64,000 nt of DNA from Pseudonocardia sp. EC080619-01 (GTDB taxonomy: Bacteria; Actinomycetota; Actinomycetes; Mycobacteriales; Pseudonocardiaceae). The stretch is from contig NZ_CP012184.1 in the NCBI RefSeq assembly GCF_001420995.1, positions 4,882,501 to 4,946,500 on the forward strand. Direction: 5' to 3'. Made by a program: the position numbers and the translations under genes. Shown here one piece after another: positions 1-8,137 of this stretch (position 1 is the stretch's first letter; every line of letters starts with the position of its first letter). The notes under the pieces were generated by a model that saw only the letters and a list, made by a program, of their open reading frames with translations, did not search any database and was not told the DNA's origin.

Positions 1-422
1 AGCGCCTCGACGCGCAGCAGCGCGAGGACGTGGTCACCGGCGTCGACGACGTCGTGCAGCGAGCAGTCCAGCCAGGCCGCGGCCCCGGTGAGCAGGACCG
101 CCCCCTCCGGTGTCGCGTGGTGGACGAGCCCGGCGAACCGGCCGGCCGCGGGCCCGGCGAGCTGCCGGCAGGCCGACGCCTGGTCGGCCCCCAGCACGGA
201 TACCCCGAGCCGGTCGCGGTCGGCGAGCAGCGGCCAGGTCGTCGACGACCGTTGCACGCAGATCGAGACCAGTGGCGGGTCCATCGAGACGGAGACGAAG
301 GAGCTCGCGGCGATGCCGACGGGGACGCCGTCGCGCAGCGCGCACAGCGCCGTCACACCGCTCGGGAACGCCCCGTAGGCACGCCGCAGGTCGGCGGTCT
401 CCCGGATGTCGGGCACGATCAT
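1..422 (-). CDS. Flavin reductase-like protein, partial (C-terminus outside window)
   Basis: The ATG at 422 is preceded by AGGAGG at normal distance, and the frame stays open to the window edge, so about 140 residues are visible. They match the N-terminal half of the FMN-binding split-barrel flavin reductases: 'AYGAFPSGVTAL' near residue 15, 'GIAASSFVSVSMDPPLVSI' near residues 33-51 and 'LDCSLHDVVDAGDHVL' near the visible end are typical flavin-contact segments. Family members use NAD(P)H to reduce free FMN or FAD for a partner monooxygenase in the cytoplasm. The partner is not in view; the P450 at 1245-2585 is separated by another gene and P450s normally use ferredoxin, so I do not link them. 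Confidence 0.8.
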   Translation of the reverse strand, partial: MIVPDIRETADLRRAYGAFPSGVTALCALRDGVPVGIAASSFVSVSMDPPLVSICVQRSSTTWPLLADRDRLGVSVLGADQASACRQLAGPAAGRFAGLVHHATPEGAVLLTGAAAWLDCSLHDVVDAGDHVLALLRVEA

Positions 423-748
423 GGTGGCCTCCTCGAATGTGCCGATGGAGGACACCGAACCGGGGCGCGGTTGCCGATCCGTTACGCCGGACGATCCGCC
501 GATTTGCGCGACCGGGGGCGGCGGGGCCCGGTGCCGTGACCTGCCCGGACCGGGCACGCCGGCGGGAAAACGCCCGGCACACGACGGCGACGGTTCCCGG
601 CCGCGGGCCCGCGGCGTAACCTCGCCGGCACGCCGGGTGATCACCGTGGAGCGCGGGCGGCCGGCGTGCGTCACACTGTCGACACCGGCGACGCCGTCGA
701 CGCCGTCGCCACCGCACGACCACGCGCACGAGACCGGGGAGACCGACG

Positions 749-1234
749 ATGTCCGAGGCCGACGACCGGACCCGTGAGATGAGCCGCTCCACCCGGCGGG
801 CCCCGCACGGGCCGGCGGTGCAGGGGAGCCGGCTGTGGGCCGGCGGCGTCGCGACCGCGGTGATCGCCGCGCTGATCGCGGTCGTCGGGTTCCTGATCGT
901 GCGGGTGCTGCTGCAGATCCCCTACCTGGCGCCGATCGAGACGGACGCCGTGGGCGGCTGGGACGGCGCCGTGCAGCTCGCGATCGTCGCCGCGCTGGCC
1001 GCGCTGGCCGCCACCGGGCTGGCCCAGATCCTGCTCATGGCCGTGCCCAGCCCGATGGCGTACTTCGGGTGGATCGCGGGCCTGCTCACCGCCGTCGCGA
1101 CGGTCTACCCGCTGGCGCTGTCGACCGAGCCGCTGACCGTCCGGATCGCGACCGCGGCGATCCACCTGGTGATCGGCATGGCGATCATCAGCCTGGTGAC
1201 CACGACGGTCACCAGCGCCTCCACCCGCGCCTGA
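749..1234 (+). CDS. DUF6069-type small integral membrane protein
   Basis: A 161-residue protein with a basic, Arg-rich N-terminus of about 28 residues followed by four hydrophobic segments (roughly residues 30-52, 70-95, 100-118 and 130-155). The order, length and 'VGGWDGAVQLAI' loop resemble actinobacterial DUF6069 proteins, whose function is unknown. The basic N-terminal tail suggests the N-terminus is cytoplasmic. It ends 10 bp before the convergent P450 stop codon, with no obvious terminator between them. An ATG at 779 (MSRSTRR) is an alternative start. Identification as DUF6069 is from pattern memory; membrane location is clear from the sequence. Confidence 0.7.
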   Translation: MSEADDRTREMSRSTRRAPHGPAVQGSRLWAGGVATAVIAALIAVVGFLIVRVLLQIPYLAPIETDAVGGWDGAVQLAIVAALAALAATGLAQILLMAVPSPMAYFGWIAGLLTAVATVYPLALSTEPLTVRIATAAIHLVIGMAIISLVTTTVTSASTRA

Positions 1235-1244
1235 GGCGCCCCGG

Positions 1245-2585
1245 TCAGGTCCCGACCGGGACGCGGGCGTCGCCGAGGCGGACCGGCAGGCTCCGGTAGC
1301 CGCGCAGCACGCGGGTGCCCCGCAGCTCGGCGGGACCGGCGGAGCGCAGGTCCGGGTAGCGGTCGAACAGCGCCCGCAGCCCGACCTCGCCCTCCATCTT
1401 CGCCAGCGCTGCACCGAGGCAGTAGTGGATGCCCTGGCTGAACGCGACGTGCTTGTCGGCGCCGACGCGGCCGACGTCGAAGCGGTCCGGCTCCGGGAAC
1501 ACCTCCGGGTCCCGGTTGGCGCCGCCGAGGTGGGTGAGCACCAGCGCGCCCCGGCGGACCGGGAACCCGCACACCTCGGTGTCGCGCGCGGCGACCCGCC
1601 CGGTGCGCTGCACGGGGGAGTCCAGCCGCAGGATCTCGTCGACGGCGTTCGGCCACAGCGACGGGTCCGCGGCCAGACGCTCCCGCTGGTCCGGGTGCGC
1701 GAGCAGCAGCTTGGTGCCGTTGCCGATGAGGTTGACCGTCGTCTCGAACCCGGCGGCGAGCAGCAGCAGGGCGAGCGAGAGCAGCTCGTCGGAGGTGAGG
1801 CGGCCCTCCTCGGAGTCGTAGGCGTGCACCAGGGAGGACAGGATGCTGTCGTTCGGGTGCGCGCGCAGGTGGTCGAAGTGCCCGGACATCCATTCCGCGA
1901 GCGCGTCGATGTCCTTCTCCGACCGGCGGAACATGGCGTAGCTCAGGCCCATGTCCAGCGAGTACGCGCCGCCCTCGCCCCACTGGAGGAACTGCTCGCG
2001 CATCTCGACCGGTGCGCCGAGCATCTCGGCGATCACCGTCGCCGGGAGCAGCGAGGCGTACTCGGCGATCACGTCGGCCCGCCGGTCGGCACCGGTCCGG
2101 GCCTCCATCTCGTCGAGCAGGTCGGCGGCCACCTCCTCGGTGCGGGTGCGCAGCCGGGCGATCGCCTTGGCGCTGAACGACCGCGTGACGAGCTTGCGGA
2201 TCCGGTTGTGGTCGGGCGGGTCGATCGACAGCAACGACGGCGGCTCGGCCGGCCCGAGCGGCCACGTCCCGCCCGCGCTCATCAGGGCCTTGAGCAGGCC
2301 GGGGGCGTTCTCCGGCATCCGCATCCCGACGCAGAAGTCGGGGCTGCGCAGCACCGCCGTGGTGATCTCGTGGTCGACGGTGGTCCAGCTCAGCGCCGAG
2401 CGCACCATCCGGCCCTGCGCGCGGATCTCCTCGTAGGCCGGGAACGGGTCCCGCACCGCGTCCGGGTGGACGATCATCCGTGCGCCGAGGTCACCCTTGT
2501 CGGACTGCCGGGTCACCTCGCGCCGCACGGCCCCGTGCCGCATCACCCATCGGATCCAGCGTCGCGCACCGCGCGATCCCGCCAT
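1245..2585 (-). CDS. Cytochrome P450
   Basis: A 446-residue soluble bacterial P450. The I-helix oxygen-binding motif appears as 'AAGFETT' near residue 277, the K-helix ExxR as 'EILR' near 315, and the heme-thiolate loop as 'FSQGIHYCLGAALAKME' near 380-396 with the axial Cys. The protein would insert one oxygen atom into a small hydrophobic substrate using electrons from ferredoxin and ferredoxin reductase; the substrate cannot be told from sequence. No ferredoxin gene is adjacent, but an FprA-type ferredoxin reductase lies about 1 kb away at 3636-4964 on the other strand. The first 30 or so residues are basic and poorly conserved in such proteins, so a downstream start is possible. P450 assignment is firm. 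Confidence 0.95.
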   Translation of the reverse strand: MAGSRGARRWIRWVMRHGAVRREVTRQSDKGDLGARMIVHPDAVRDPFPAYEEIRAQGRMVRSALSWTTVDHEITTAVLRSPDFCVGMRMPENAPGLLKALMSAGGTWPLGPAEPPSLLSIDPPDHNRIRKLVTRSFSAKAIARLRTRTEEVAADLLDEMEARTGADRRADVIAEYASLLPATVIAEMLGAPVEMREQFLQWGEGGAYSLDMGLSYAMFRRSEKDIDALAEWMSGHFDHLRAHPNDSILSSLVHAYDSEEGRLTSDELLSLALLLLAAGFETTVNLIGNGTKLLLAHPDQRERLAADPSLWPNAVDEILRLDSPVQRTGRVAARDTEVCGFPVRRGALVLTHLGGANRDPEVFPEPDRFDVGRVGADKHVAFSQGIHYCLGAALAKMEGEVGLRALFDRYPDLRSAGPAELRGTRVLRGYRSLPVRLGDARVPVGT

Positions 2586-2705
2586 GTCGACCTCCCGCGT
2601 CGTCAGCTCGTCCGCGAACCTACTCCCGGTAACCTACTCCCGGTAACCATCTTTCGGCCATCCCTGCCGCACCCCGTCCCCCGGGCGGCGGGTAGTACTG
2701 GAGGC

Positions 2706-3578
2706 ATGTCCGCTCCCGACGGCCCGCGCCTGCTCGCGGTCAGTGACCTGCACGTGCGTCACGCGGAGAACCGGGAGATCGCCGAGGCGATCACCCCCGG
2801 CCACCCGGGGGACTGGCTGATCGTCGCCGGCGACGTGGACGAGCGGATCGAGAGCGTCGCCGGGACGCTGGAGATGCTCCGCGCCCGGTTCGGCACCGTG
2901 CTGTGGGTCCCGGGCAACCACGAGCTGTGGACCCGCGGGAAGAACGCCGACGCCGACGACGGCGAGCAGCTCGCCGGCGTCGCGCGCTACGACGAGCTCG
3001 TCCGCCGCTGCCGGGGGATCGGCGTGCTCACCCCGGAGGACGAGTACCCGGTGTGGGACGGGCCGGGCGGACCGGCCGTCGTCGCGCCGCTGTTCGTGCC
3101 CTACGACTACTCGTTCCTGCCGCCGGGGACCGCGTCGTCCGACGAGGGGCTGGCCGCCGCGCGCGCGGCCGGGGTGGTCTGCACCGACGAGTACCTGATG
3201 CACCCCGATCCGCACCCGAGCCGGCAGGCCTGGAGCGCGGACCGGGTGGCGACGACGGCGGCCCGTCTCGACACGCTCGACCCCGGGCTGCCGACGGTGC
3301 TGGTCAACCACTGGCCGCTGGTGCGCGAGCCCTGCGACGTACTCTGGTACCCGGAGTTCGCGCTGTGGTGCGGTACGACGGCGACCGCGGACTGGCGCCG
3401 CCGCTACCGCGCGCGGGCGGTCGTGCACGGCCACCTGCACATTCCGCGGACCGTCGTGGTCGACGACGTCCCGTTCGTCGAGGTCTCGCTGGGCTACCCG
3501 CGCGAGTGGCGCCGGCACTCCGAGCGCGTCGGCAGCCACTTCCCGGACCTGCTGCCGCGCACGGTGTTACCCATGTAA
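2706..3578 (+). CDS. Calcineurin-like metallophosphoesterase
   Basis: A 290-residue protein with the full set of metallophosphoesterase metal-ligand blocks in order: 'SDLHVRH' (about residue 13), 'AGDVDE' (about 43), 'GNHELW' (about 70), 'NHWPL' (about 200) and 'HGHLH' (about 240). These bind a dinuclear metal centre that hydrolyses phosphomonoesters or diesters; the substrate is unknown. The ATG at 2706 was chosen because the domain begins six residues later and a -10-like TAGTAC (2693-2698) sits 7 nt upstream, which suggests a leaderless message. The same frame is open far upstream only because it lies opposite the P450 gene. It lies 57 bp upstream of fprA, with an iron box between the two genes. 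Confidence 0.9.
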   Translation: MSAPDGPRLLAVSDLHVRHAENREIAEAITPGHPGDWLIVAGDVDERIESVAGTLEMLRARFGTVLWVPGNHELWTRGKNADADDGEQLAGVARYDELVRRCRGIGVLTPEDEYPVWDGPGGPAVVAPLFVPYDYSFLPPGTASSDEGLAAARAAGVVCTDEYLMHPDPHPSRQAWSADRVATTAARLDTLDPGLPTVLVNHWPLVREPCDVLWYPEFALWCGTTATADWRRRYRARAVVHGHLHIPRTVVVDDVPFVEVSLGYPREWRRHSERVGSHFPDLLPRTVLPM

Positions 3579-3581
3579 CAG

Positions 3582-3600
3582 TAAGGTAAGGCTTACCTTG
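3582..3600 (+). promoter_or_regulatory. Iron box: DtxR/IdeR-type operator
   Basis: TAAGGTAAGGCTTACCTTG is a 19-bp site containing a perfect 8-bp inverted repeat (AAGGTAAG at 3583-3590 and CTTACCTT at 3592-3599) around a central G. It closely matches the consensus of actinobacterial DtxR/IdeR operators. It lies 35 bp upstream of the fprA start and just before a -10-like TATACC (3602-3607), a position suited to iron-dependent repression. Confidence 0.8.
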
Positions 3601-3635
3601 CTATACCCTCGGGGGTCGTCGACCCGAGGAGAACG

Positions 3636-4964
3636 ATGACTGCGCTGCGCGTGGCGGTGGTGGGTTCCGGACCGGCCGGGATCTACGCCGCCGACACCCT
3701 GCTGAAGTCCGACGCCGACGTCGCCGTCGACCTGTTCGAGAAGCTCCCCGCGCCGTTCGGCCTGGTGCGCTACGGCGTCGCGCCCGACCACCCGCGGATC
3801 AAGCAGATCGTGAACGCGCTGCACCGGGTGCTCGACAACCCGGCCGTGCGGCTGTTCGGCAACGTCCACTACGGCACCGACGTCACCCTCGCCGACCTGC
3901 GCGAGCACTACGACGGCGTGATCGTCGCGACCGGCTGCGAGCGGGACCGCGACCTGGAGATCCCGGGGATCGAGCTGCCGGGCAGCCACGGCGCCGCCGA
4001 GTTCGTGCAGTGGTACGACGGCCACCCCGACGTCGGGCGCGAGTGGACGCTCGACTCGTCGTCGGTCGCCGTGATCGGGGCGGGCAACGTCGCGCTCGAC
4101 GTCGCGCGGGTGCTCGCGAAGTCCGCCGAGGACATGCTGAGCACGGAGGTCCCCGACTCGGTGCACGCCGGCCTGGCCGTCAACCCCGCCACCGACGTGC
4201 ACGTGTTCGCCCGGCGCGGGCTCGCCCAGGCGAAGTTCAGCCCGATGGAGCTGCGGGAGCTCGACCACGTGCCCGGCCTCGAGGTGATCGTCGACCCCGA
4301 GGACGTCGAGTTCGACGACGGCTCGATGGAGCAGATCCGCGCCACCAAGCACGTCCAGATGGTCGTCAAGATCATGCAGGACTGGGCGCTGCGCGACCAC
4401 CGCGGCGACCCGCGCCGCATCCACCTGCACTTCTTCGCGAAGCCGGACCGCGTGCTGGGCACCGACCGGGTCGAGGGCCTGCGCGTGGAGCGCACCGAGT
4501 ACACCGGCGACGGCAACGTCCGCGGGACCGGCGTCTTCACCGAGTACCCGGTCGGCGCCGTCTACCGGGCCGTCGGCTACACCGGGTCCGAGCTCGCCGA
4601 GCTGCCGTTCGACGCGGCCCGCGGCGTGATCCCCCACGAGGCGGGCCGGGTGTCCGGCGTGCCGGGTGTCTACACCGTCGGCTGGATCAAGCGCGGTCCG
4701 GTCGGCCTGATCGGGCACACGAAGGGCTGCGCGCTCGAGACCGTCGGCAGCCTGCTCGCCGACGCCCCCGGCCTCCCGAAGGCGCCGCAGCGCGACCCGG
4801 AGGCCGTGCCCGCCCTGCTGGACGGCCGCGGCGTCCCCTTCACGACGTGGGACGGCTGGCTCGCCCTGGACAAGCACGAGCGCGGCCTCGGCGAGGAGCG
4901 CGGGCGCGAGCGGATGAAGGTCATCCCGCGCGAGGACATGGTGGGGATCAGCCGGGCCGGCTGA
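3636..4964 (+). CDS. fprA: Ferredoxin--NADP+ reductase, FprA/adrenodoxin-reductase type
   Basis: A 442-residue flavoprotein. 'VVGSGPAGIYAADTLL' at the N-terminus is the FAD-binding Rossmann motif and 'IGAGNVALDVARVLAK' near residues 146-161 is the NADP-binding one. 'GLVRYGVAPDHP' (about 46-57) and 'VGWIKRGPVGLIGHTKG' near residue 348 are hallmarks of the FprA/adrenodoxin reductase family, and the length fits. It would pass electrons from NADPH to a ferredoxin that feeds P450s or other oxygenases. The start is supported by GAGGAG just upstream. The operator at 3582-3600 implies control by iron through a DtxR/IdeR repressor. No ferredoxin gene follows; the gene ends in a strong hairpin at 5019-5054. 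Confidence 0.93.
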   Translation: MTALRVAVVGSGPAGIYAADTLLKSDADVAVDLFEKLPAPFGLVRYGVAPDHPRIKQIVNALHRVLDNPAVRLFGNVHYGTDVTLADLREHYDGVIVATGCERDRDLEIPGIELPGSHGAAEFVQWYDGHPDVGREWTLDSSSVAVIGAGNVALDVARVLAKSAEDMLSTEVPDSVHAGLAVNPATDVHVFARRGLAQAKFSPMELRELDHVPGLEVIVDPEDVEFDDGSMEQIRATKHVQMVVKIMQDWALRDHRGDPRRIHLHFFAKPDRVLGTDRVEGLRVERTEYTGDGNVRGTGVFTEYPVGAVYRAVGYTGSELAELPFDAARGVIPHEAGRVSGVPGVYTVGWIKRGPVGLIGHTKGCALETVGSLLADAPGLPKAPQRDPEAVPALLDGRGVPFTTWDGWLALDKHERGLGEERGRERMKVIPREDMVGISRAG

Positions 4965-5018
4965 GTCCCCGTACGGCCACCCGACGAGGCCGGGACCACC
5001 CGGCTGCGCCGGTCGCCG

Positions 5019-5054
5019 GGGTGGGCGGTCGCGGATCCCCGCGGCCGCCCACCC
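5019..5054. terminator. Strong hairpin between convergent genes
   Basis: GGGTGGGCGG (5019-5028) pairs with CCGCCCACCC (5045-5054), and a second inner stem CGCGG/CCGCG closes an ATCC loop. It lies between fprA and the convergent membrane-protein gene at 5080-5394, so it can end transcription from either side. No clear U-tract follows, as is usual in high-GC actinomycetes. Confidence 0.6.
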
Positions 5055-5079
5055 GATCGGCCCGCCGGCAGTCGCGCGT

Positions 5080-5394
5080 TCAGTCCGCCGGTCCGCCGCC
5101 CCCGTCCGCGGGCCCGGGCAGCCGACGGGGCTCCCGCGCCCGCACCGGCTCGCGCCGCCCGTGCCCGGGCCGCGGCACGAACAGCCACCACAGGATCCAG
5201 ACGCCGGGGCCGCTCGTCAGCAGGATCGCCGTGGCCAGCCAGCCGTCCCGCCAGAAGACGCCGGCGACGATCCACCCGGCGATCCAGACGGCCATCGCCA
5301 CGAGCCGGATCCGGATCCGCCGGCCGTGCTCGACCGCGAGCGGCTCGCGCAGGTCGGTGACGACCTGCACCGGCTCGCGGCGGCGTCGGCGCAC
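5080..5394 (-). CDS. Small membrane protein of unknown function
   Basis: A 104-residue protein with a basic start (MRRRRRE), two closely spaced hydrophobic segments (about residues 31-51 and 53-74, the second ending 'WILWWLFVPRP') and a charged, Arg/Pro/Gly-rich C-terminal tail. This is the layout of short two-helix actinobacterial membrane proteins. There is some resemblance to DUF3099-type proteins, but I cannot confirm it. It lies downstream of the L31 gene on the same strand with a 93-bp gap that contains no gene. Coding bias is consistent with a real gene. No function is assigned. Confidence 0.55.
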   Translation of the reverse strand: MRRRRREPVQVVTDLREPLAVEHGRRIRIRLVAMAVWIAGWIVAGVFWRDGWLATAILLTSGPGVWILWWLFVPRPGHGRREPVRAREPRRLPGPADGGGGPAD

Positions 5395-5487
5395 GCGGCC
5401 GACGCTACGCCGACCTCTCCGTCGCGGCCCGGGTCCCCGCCGTGGTCCGGATCCCCGCTGCGACCCGGTTCAGCGCCGCGGTCCGGC

Positions 5488-5739
5488 TCAGCGCCGCCGG
5501 CCGCCGAAGCGGCGGTGGAACTTCTCGACCTGCCCCGCCGAGTCCAGGACCCGGGCGTTGCCCGTCCAGAACGGGTGCGACGCCGCGGTCATGTCGACCT
5601 TGACCAGCGGATAGGTCTTCCCGTCCGACCACTCGACCGTCTCCCGCGAGGTCTCGGTGGACCGGGTCAGGAACTGGTCGCCGGTGGACATGTCCCGGTA
5701 GACGACCGGGCCGTAGTCGGGGTGGATACCTGGTTTCAC
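5488..5739 (-). CDS. rpmE2: 50S ribosomal protein L31 type B (zinc-free form)
   Basis: An 83-residue protein starting '[18 protein letters not shown]', with '[21 protein letters not shown]' as its recognisable core near residues 54-74. The CxxC zinc ligands of classical L31 are absent, which marks this as the C-minus (type B) paralogue that replaces zinc-binding L31 when zinc is scarce. The GTG start at 5739 has AGGAGG five bases upstream. In actinomycetes type B L31 is often under Zur control; I looked for a Zur box in 5740-5812 and saw none I would trust. It is divergent from the cysteine-containing protein gene at 5813. Confidence 0.93.
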   Translation of the reverse strand: MKPGIHPDYGPVVYRDMSTGDQFLTRSTETSRETVEWSDGKTYPLVKVDMTAASHPFWTGNARVLDSAGQVEKFHRRFGGRRR

Positions 5740-5812
5740 GGATTCCTCCTGCGCGTTCGACTGCTACCGTGATCCTAAACGACAACGGTTCCGATTTGCA
5801 GGAAGGTGCGAC

Positions 5813-6220
5813 ATGGACGGGTTCACGGCGGTCCGGTGCGCGGCCTGCGCACAGATGCCCAGCGGTTTCGACGAGGACGCGCACGGCACCGTCGCCGCGC
5901 TGCCCGGGGTCGACGAGGTGCTGGTCGAGGGACTGCGCGCGGTCGTGCAGGACAGCGCGCACGGGATGCTCGTGACGTCGGGCTGCCGGTTCGGCCCTGG
6001 CGTCTGCGCGGGCCGTCGCCCCGGGATGATGGTGCTGGTCCAGGCCTGCGACGCTGGCCGCCGTCACCCGGAGTCGCCGGTCGTGGCGGTCGGCCCGGTG
6101 CGCAGCACCGACGACGTGCGGGCGGTGACCCGCTGGCTGCAGGGCGGTGGGGCGCCGGACCCGCAGGCGCTGCCCGCCCGGCTGCGCTGCGCGATCGCAC
6201 CGGAGGCGGCGCGCGGCTAG
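5813..6220 (+). CDS. Uncharacterised cysteine-containing protein
   Basis: A 135-residue protein with a CxxC pair near the N-terminus (Cys9, Cys12) and three further cysteines (Cys58, Cys65, Cys79) in 'TSGCRFGPGVCAG' and 'VQACDAG'. The spacing, with an alternating beta/alpha look around 'VAVGPVRSTDDVRAVTRWL', recalls thioredoxin-like (2Fe-2S) ferredoxin folds, but this is only a suggestion. It is divergent from L31 type B and shares that promoter region, so the pair may be co-regulated in response to metal; this is inference. It ends in TAG directly abutting the stop codon of the convergent gene (ctagctag at 6217-6224). Confidence 0.6.
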   Translation: MDGFTAVRCAACAQMPSGFDEDAHGTVAALPGVDEVLVEGLRAVVQDSAHGMLVTSGCRFGPGVCAGRRPGMMVLVQACDAGRRHPESPVVAVGPVRSTDDVRAVTRWLQGGGAPDPQALPARLRCAIAPEAARG

Positions 6221-6712
6221 CTAGTGCTTGCGGACCGTCTCCTCGACGCCGCCGGCCCGCCAGATCGTGATGTCGAGGTGCCCGCCGGTCCGCTGGACGC
6301 ACGACCCGCCCTCGATCCGGGCGACGGGGAAGAAGCCGAACTCCCGGCCGCGGACGTCGAGCCCGACCCGCTCGAACAGCATCTCCGCGTAGCGCTCGTG
6401 CAACGCCGGGTCCTGCACGTCGTCGGCGCGGCCCCACAGCTTCGCGTCGCCCTCGGTGACCTGGGTGTCGACGGTGGCGGTGTGCAGGGTGAACCGGGGG
6501 TCGCGCTGCAGGTCGTCGAACTTGCGGGTGCCGGGCATGCCGCCGATCCAGAGCTCACCCTCGAACAACCGCGGCTCCAGCGGGGAGATCCGCGGGAAGC
6601 CGTCGGCGCGGAGCGTGCCGAGCAGGCAGAGGTCGTCGGTGGCGTCGTGGCGGCGCCGGAAGACCTCGGAGACCACCGGGGCCGCTGCCGCGAACTCCGT
6701 CCAGGACGTCAT
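6221..6712 (-). CDS. Pyridoxamine 5'-phosphate oxidase family (FMN split barrel) protein
   Basis: A 163-residue protein beginning MTSWTEFAAAAP at 6712. 'LCLLGTLRADGFPRISPLEP' (about residues 29-48), 'LWIGGMPGTRKFDDLQRDPR' (about 54-73) and 'FTLHTATVD' form the usual strands of the pyridoxamine-phosphate-oxidase-like barrel that binds FMN or F420. Actinomycete members act on varied substrates or only bind cofactor, so a role in PLP synthesis is not implied. Longer upstream readings of the frame run into the divergent SDR gene and are not coding. The stop codon touches that of the convergent gene at 5813-6220. Confidence 0.85.
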   Translation of the reverse strand: MTSWTEFAAAAPVVSEVFRRRHDATDDLCLLGTLRADGFPRISPLEPRLFEGELWIGGMPGTRKFDDLQRDPRFTLHTATVDTQVTEGDAKLWGRADDVQDPALHERYAEMLFERVGLDVRGREFGFFPVARIEGGSCVQRTGGHLDITIWRAGGVEETVRKH

Positions 6713-6773
6713 GGCGGAACGGTAGGGCAGGAACCCGTTCGCGTCCCGCCGGAACCTGCGCGAGGGTCGCGGC

Positions 6774-7598
6774 ATGACCTCGCTGCGACGGGACCCGATG
6801 CCCCTGCGCGGGCGGACCGCGCTCGTCACCGGTGGTGGGCGGCGGGGCGGGATCGGGCACGCGACGGCGTGCCGGCTCGCCGCGTACGGGGCGAGCGTCG
6901 TCGTCCACCACTTCGCCCCGCACGACGCGACCCAGGACTGGGGTGCCGACGACGTCGAGGCCGCCGTCGACGACGTCCGCGGACATCTCGTGGCCGAGGG
7001 CGCTGTCGTCGCCGGCCTGCACGCCGATCTGGGGGACCCGAGCGAGCCGCAGCGGGTCGTGGAGGCGGCCCGGCGGATCGCCGGCCCGCTGGACCTGCTC
7101 GTCGCGAACCAGGCGCTGTCCGGGTCGGACGGCCCGCTGGGGGACCTGGCCGACGAGCTCGACCGGCACTGGGCGGTCGACGCCCGCGCGTCGATCCTGC
7201 TGGCCCAGGCGTGGGCGAACGCGCACGACGACGCCCGGCCCGGCGGCGCGATCGTGCTGCTCACCTCCGGCCAGGAACGCGGCCCGATGCCCGGCGAGGT
7301 CGCCTACGCGGCCGCGAAGGCCGCTGTCGCCGGGATCACGCCGACCCTCGCCGACCAGCTCGCCGACCGACGGATCCGGGTCAACACCGTGAACCCCGGC
7401 CCGGTGGACACCGGCTACCTGGGTGCGGAGGCGTTCCGGGCGATGGCGGAGATGTTCCCGTTCGGCCGGTTCGGCGAGCCCGACGACCCGGCCCGGCTGA
7501 TCGCCTGGCTGTGCACCGACGAGGCGTACTGGATCACCGGGCAGGTGATCGACTCCGAGGGCGGGTTCGCCCGGCACCGCCACGGATGGCGCCCCTGA
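6774..7598 (+). CDS. SDR family NAD(P)-dependent oxidoreductase
   Basis: A 274-residue short-chain dehydrogenase/reductase. 'ALVTGGGRRGGIGHATA' is the cofactor-binding glycine motif; 'VAYAAAKAAVAG' near residue 178 carries the catalytic Tyr and Lys; 'RVNTVNPGPVDTGYL' follows as in classical SDRs. 'VANQALSG' replaces the usual NNAG, a common variation. It would oxidise or reduce an alcohol/carbonyl pair; the substrate is unknown. A promoter-like GAGGGT (6762-6767) six bases before the ATG suggests a leaderless message. Methionine 9 at 6798 is an alternative start. The gene is convergent with the NUDIX remnant and only five bases from it. Confidence 0.88.
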   Translation: MTSLRRDPMPLRGRTALVTGGGRRGGIGHATACRLAAYGASVVVHHFAPHDATQDWGADDVEAAVDDVRGHLVAEGAVVAGLHADLGDPSEPQRVVEAARRIAGPLDLLVANQALSGSDGPLGDLADELDRHWAVDARASILLAQAWANAHDDARPGGAIVLLTSGQERGPMPGEVAYAAAKAAVAGITPTLADQLADRRIRVNTVNPGPVDTGYLGAEAFRAMAEMFPFGRFGEPDDPARLIAWLCTDEAYWITGQVIDSEGGFARHRHGWRP

Positions 7599-7603
7599 CG
7601 CGG

Positions 7604-7846
7604 CTACACCAGGTCGTGCCCGTCGTGCGCCCGTGACGCCGGCGGTCCCGCCGTCAGCGCGTCCGCCACCCGGGCGGCGAACACCGGCGGCATCCGGCGC
7701 GCGGCCTCGTCGGGGGAGATCCACTCGACGGCGCTGGTCTCGGCCCGCGGCCCTTGCGTCCCGGCGACGGGGGAGCAGCGGTAGGCGAGGACGACGACGT
7801 CCCGCAGCACGTTCTTGTAGACGCCGGTGAGGCGCTCGACCCGCAC
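7604..7846 (-). pseudogene. NUDIX hydrolase remnant (C-terminal half only)
   Basis: The frame reads 'VRVERLTGVYKNVLRDVVVL' then 'AVEWISPDEAARRMPPVFAARV', a good match to the region after the Nudix box in small actinobacterial NUDIX hydrolases. The Nudix box (GX5EX7REUXEEXGU) and everything before it are missing: upstream lie a terminator hairpin and a tRNA-Gly gene rather than protein-coding sequence. An open frame does continue through the tRNA to 7951, but that part is antisense tRNA and terminator sequence, not protein. The truncation exactly at a tRNA suggests past integration or rearrangement at this site. Confidence 0.65.
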
Positions 7847-7863
7847 GGCCCCCTCATACGAGA

Positions 7864-7891
7864 GAGCCCCGGCCTGGTCGGGCCGGGGCTC
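7864..7891 (-). terminator. Terminator of tRNA-Gly
   Basis: An 11-bp perfect stem (GAGCCCCGGCC paired with GGCCGGGGCTC on the transcribed strand) with a six-base loop, 26 bp downstream of the tRNA-Gly end in its direction of transcription. Confidence 0.7.
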
Positions 7892-7917
7892 CGGGTGATC
7901 GCTCTCGGTGCTCGCGG

Positions 7918-7990
7918 AGCGGACGACGGGACTCGAACCCGCGACCCTCACCTTGGCAAGGTGATGCGCTACCAGCTGCGCTACGTCCGC
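7918..7990 (-). tRNA. tRNA-Gly(GCC)
   Basis: A 73-base cloverleaf with acceptor GCGGACG/CGTCCGC, T-arm GCGGGTTCGAGTCCCGT and anticodon loop TTGCCAA (anticodon GCC). It appears identical to the two tRNA-Gly genes at 10193-10265 and 10648-10720. CCA is not encoded. It stands alone next to a NUDIX remnant. Confidence 0.97.
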
Positions 7991-8137
7991 AGTCGCACCG
8001 TCTCCGGTGCGTGCGCGGGCGACGCTATCGCACGCCGCGACGCGCTCCGGCGGCAGGGCGGACGATGATCGTTACGGCCGGGTCGTGCCGGGTAGCCGGT
8101 GGGCAGGAACCGCACACCGGCGACGGGAGGCAGGCAC

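Noticed and set aside
5740-5812. A Zur box between L31 type B and the divergent gene
   Set aside because: I expected one from family knowledge, but no inverted repeat close to the actinobacterial Zur consensus is visible.
7847-7951. Extension of the NUDIX frame through the tRNA-Gly
   Set aside because: The extra residues come from antisense tRNA and terminator DNA.
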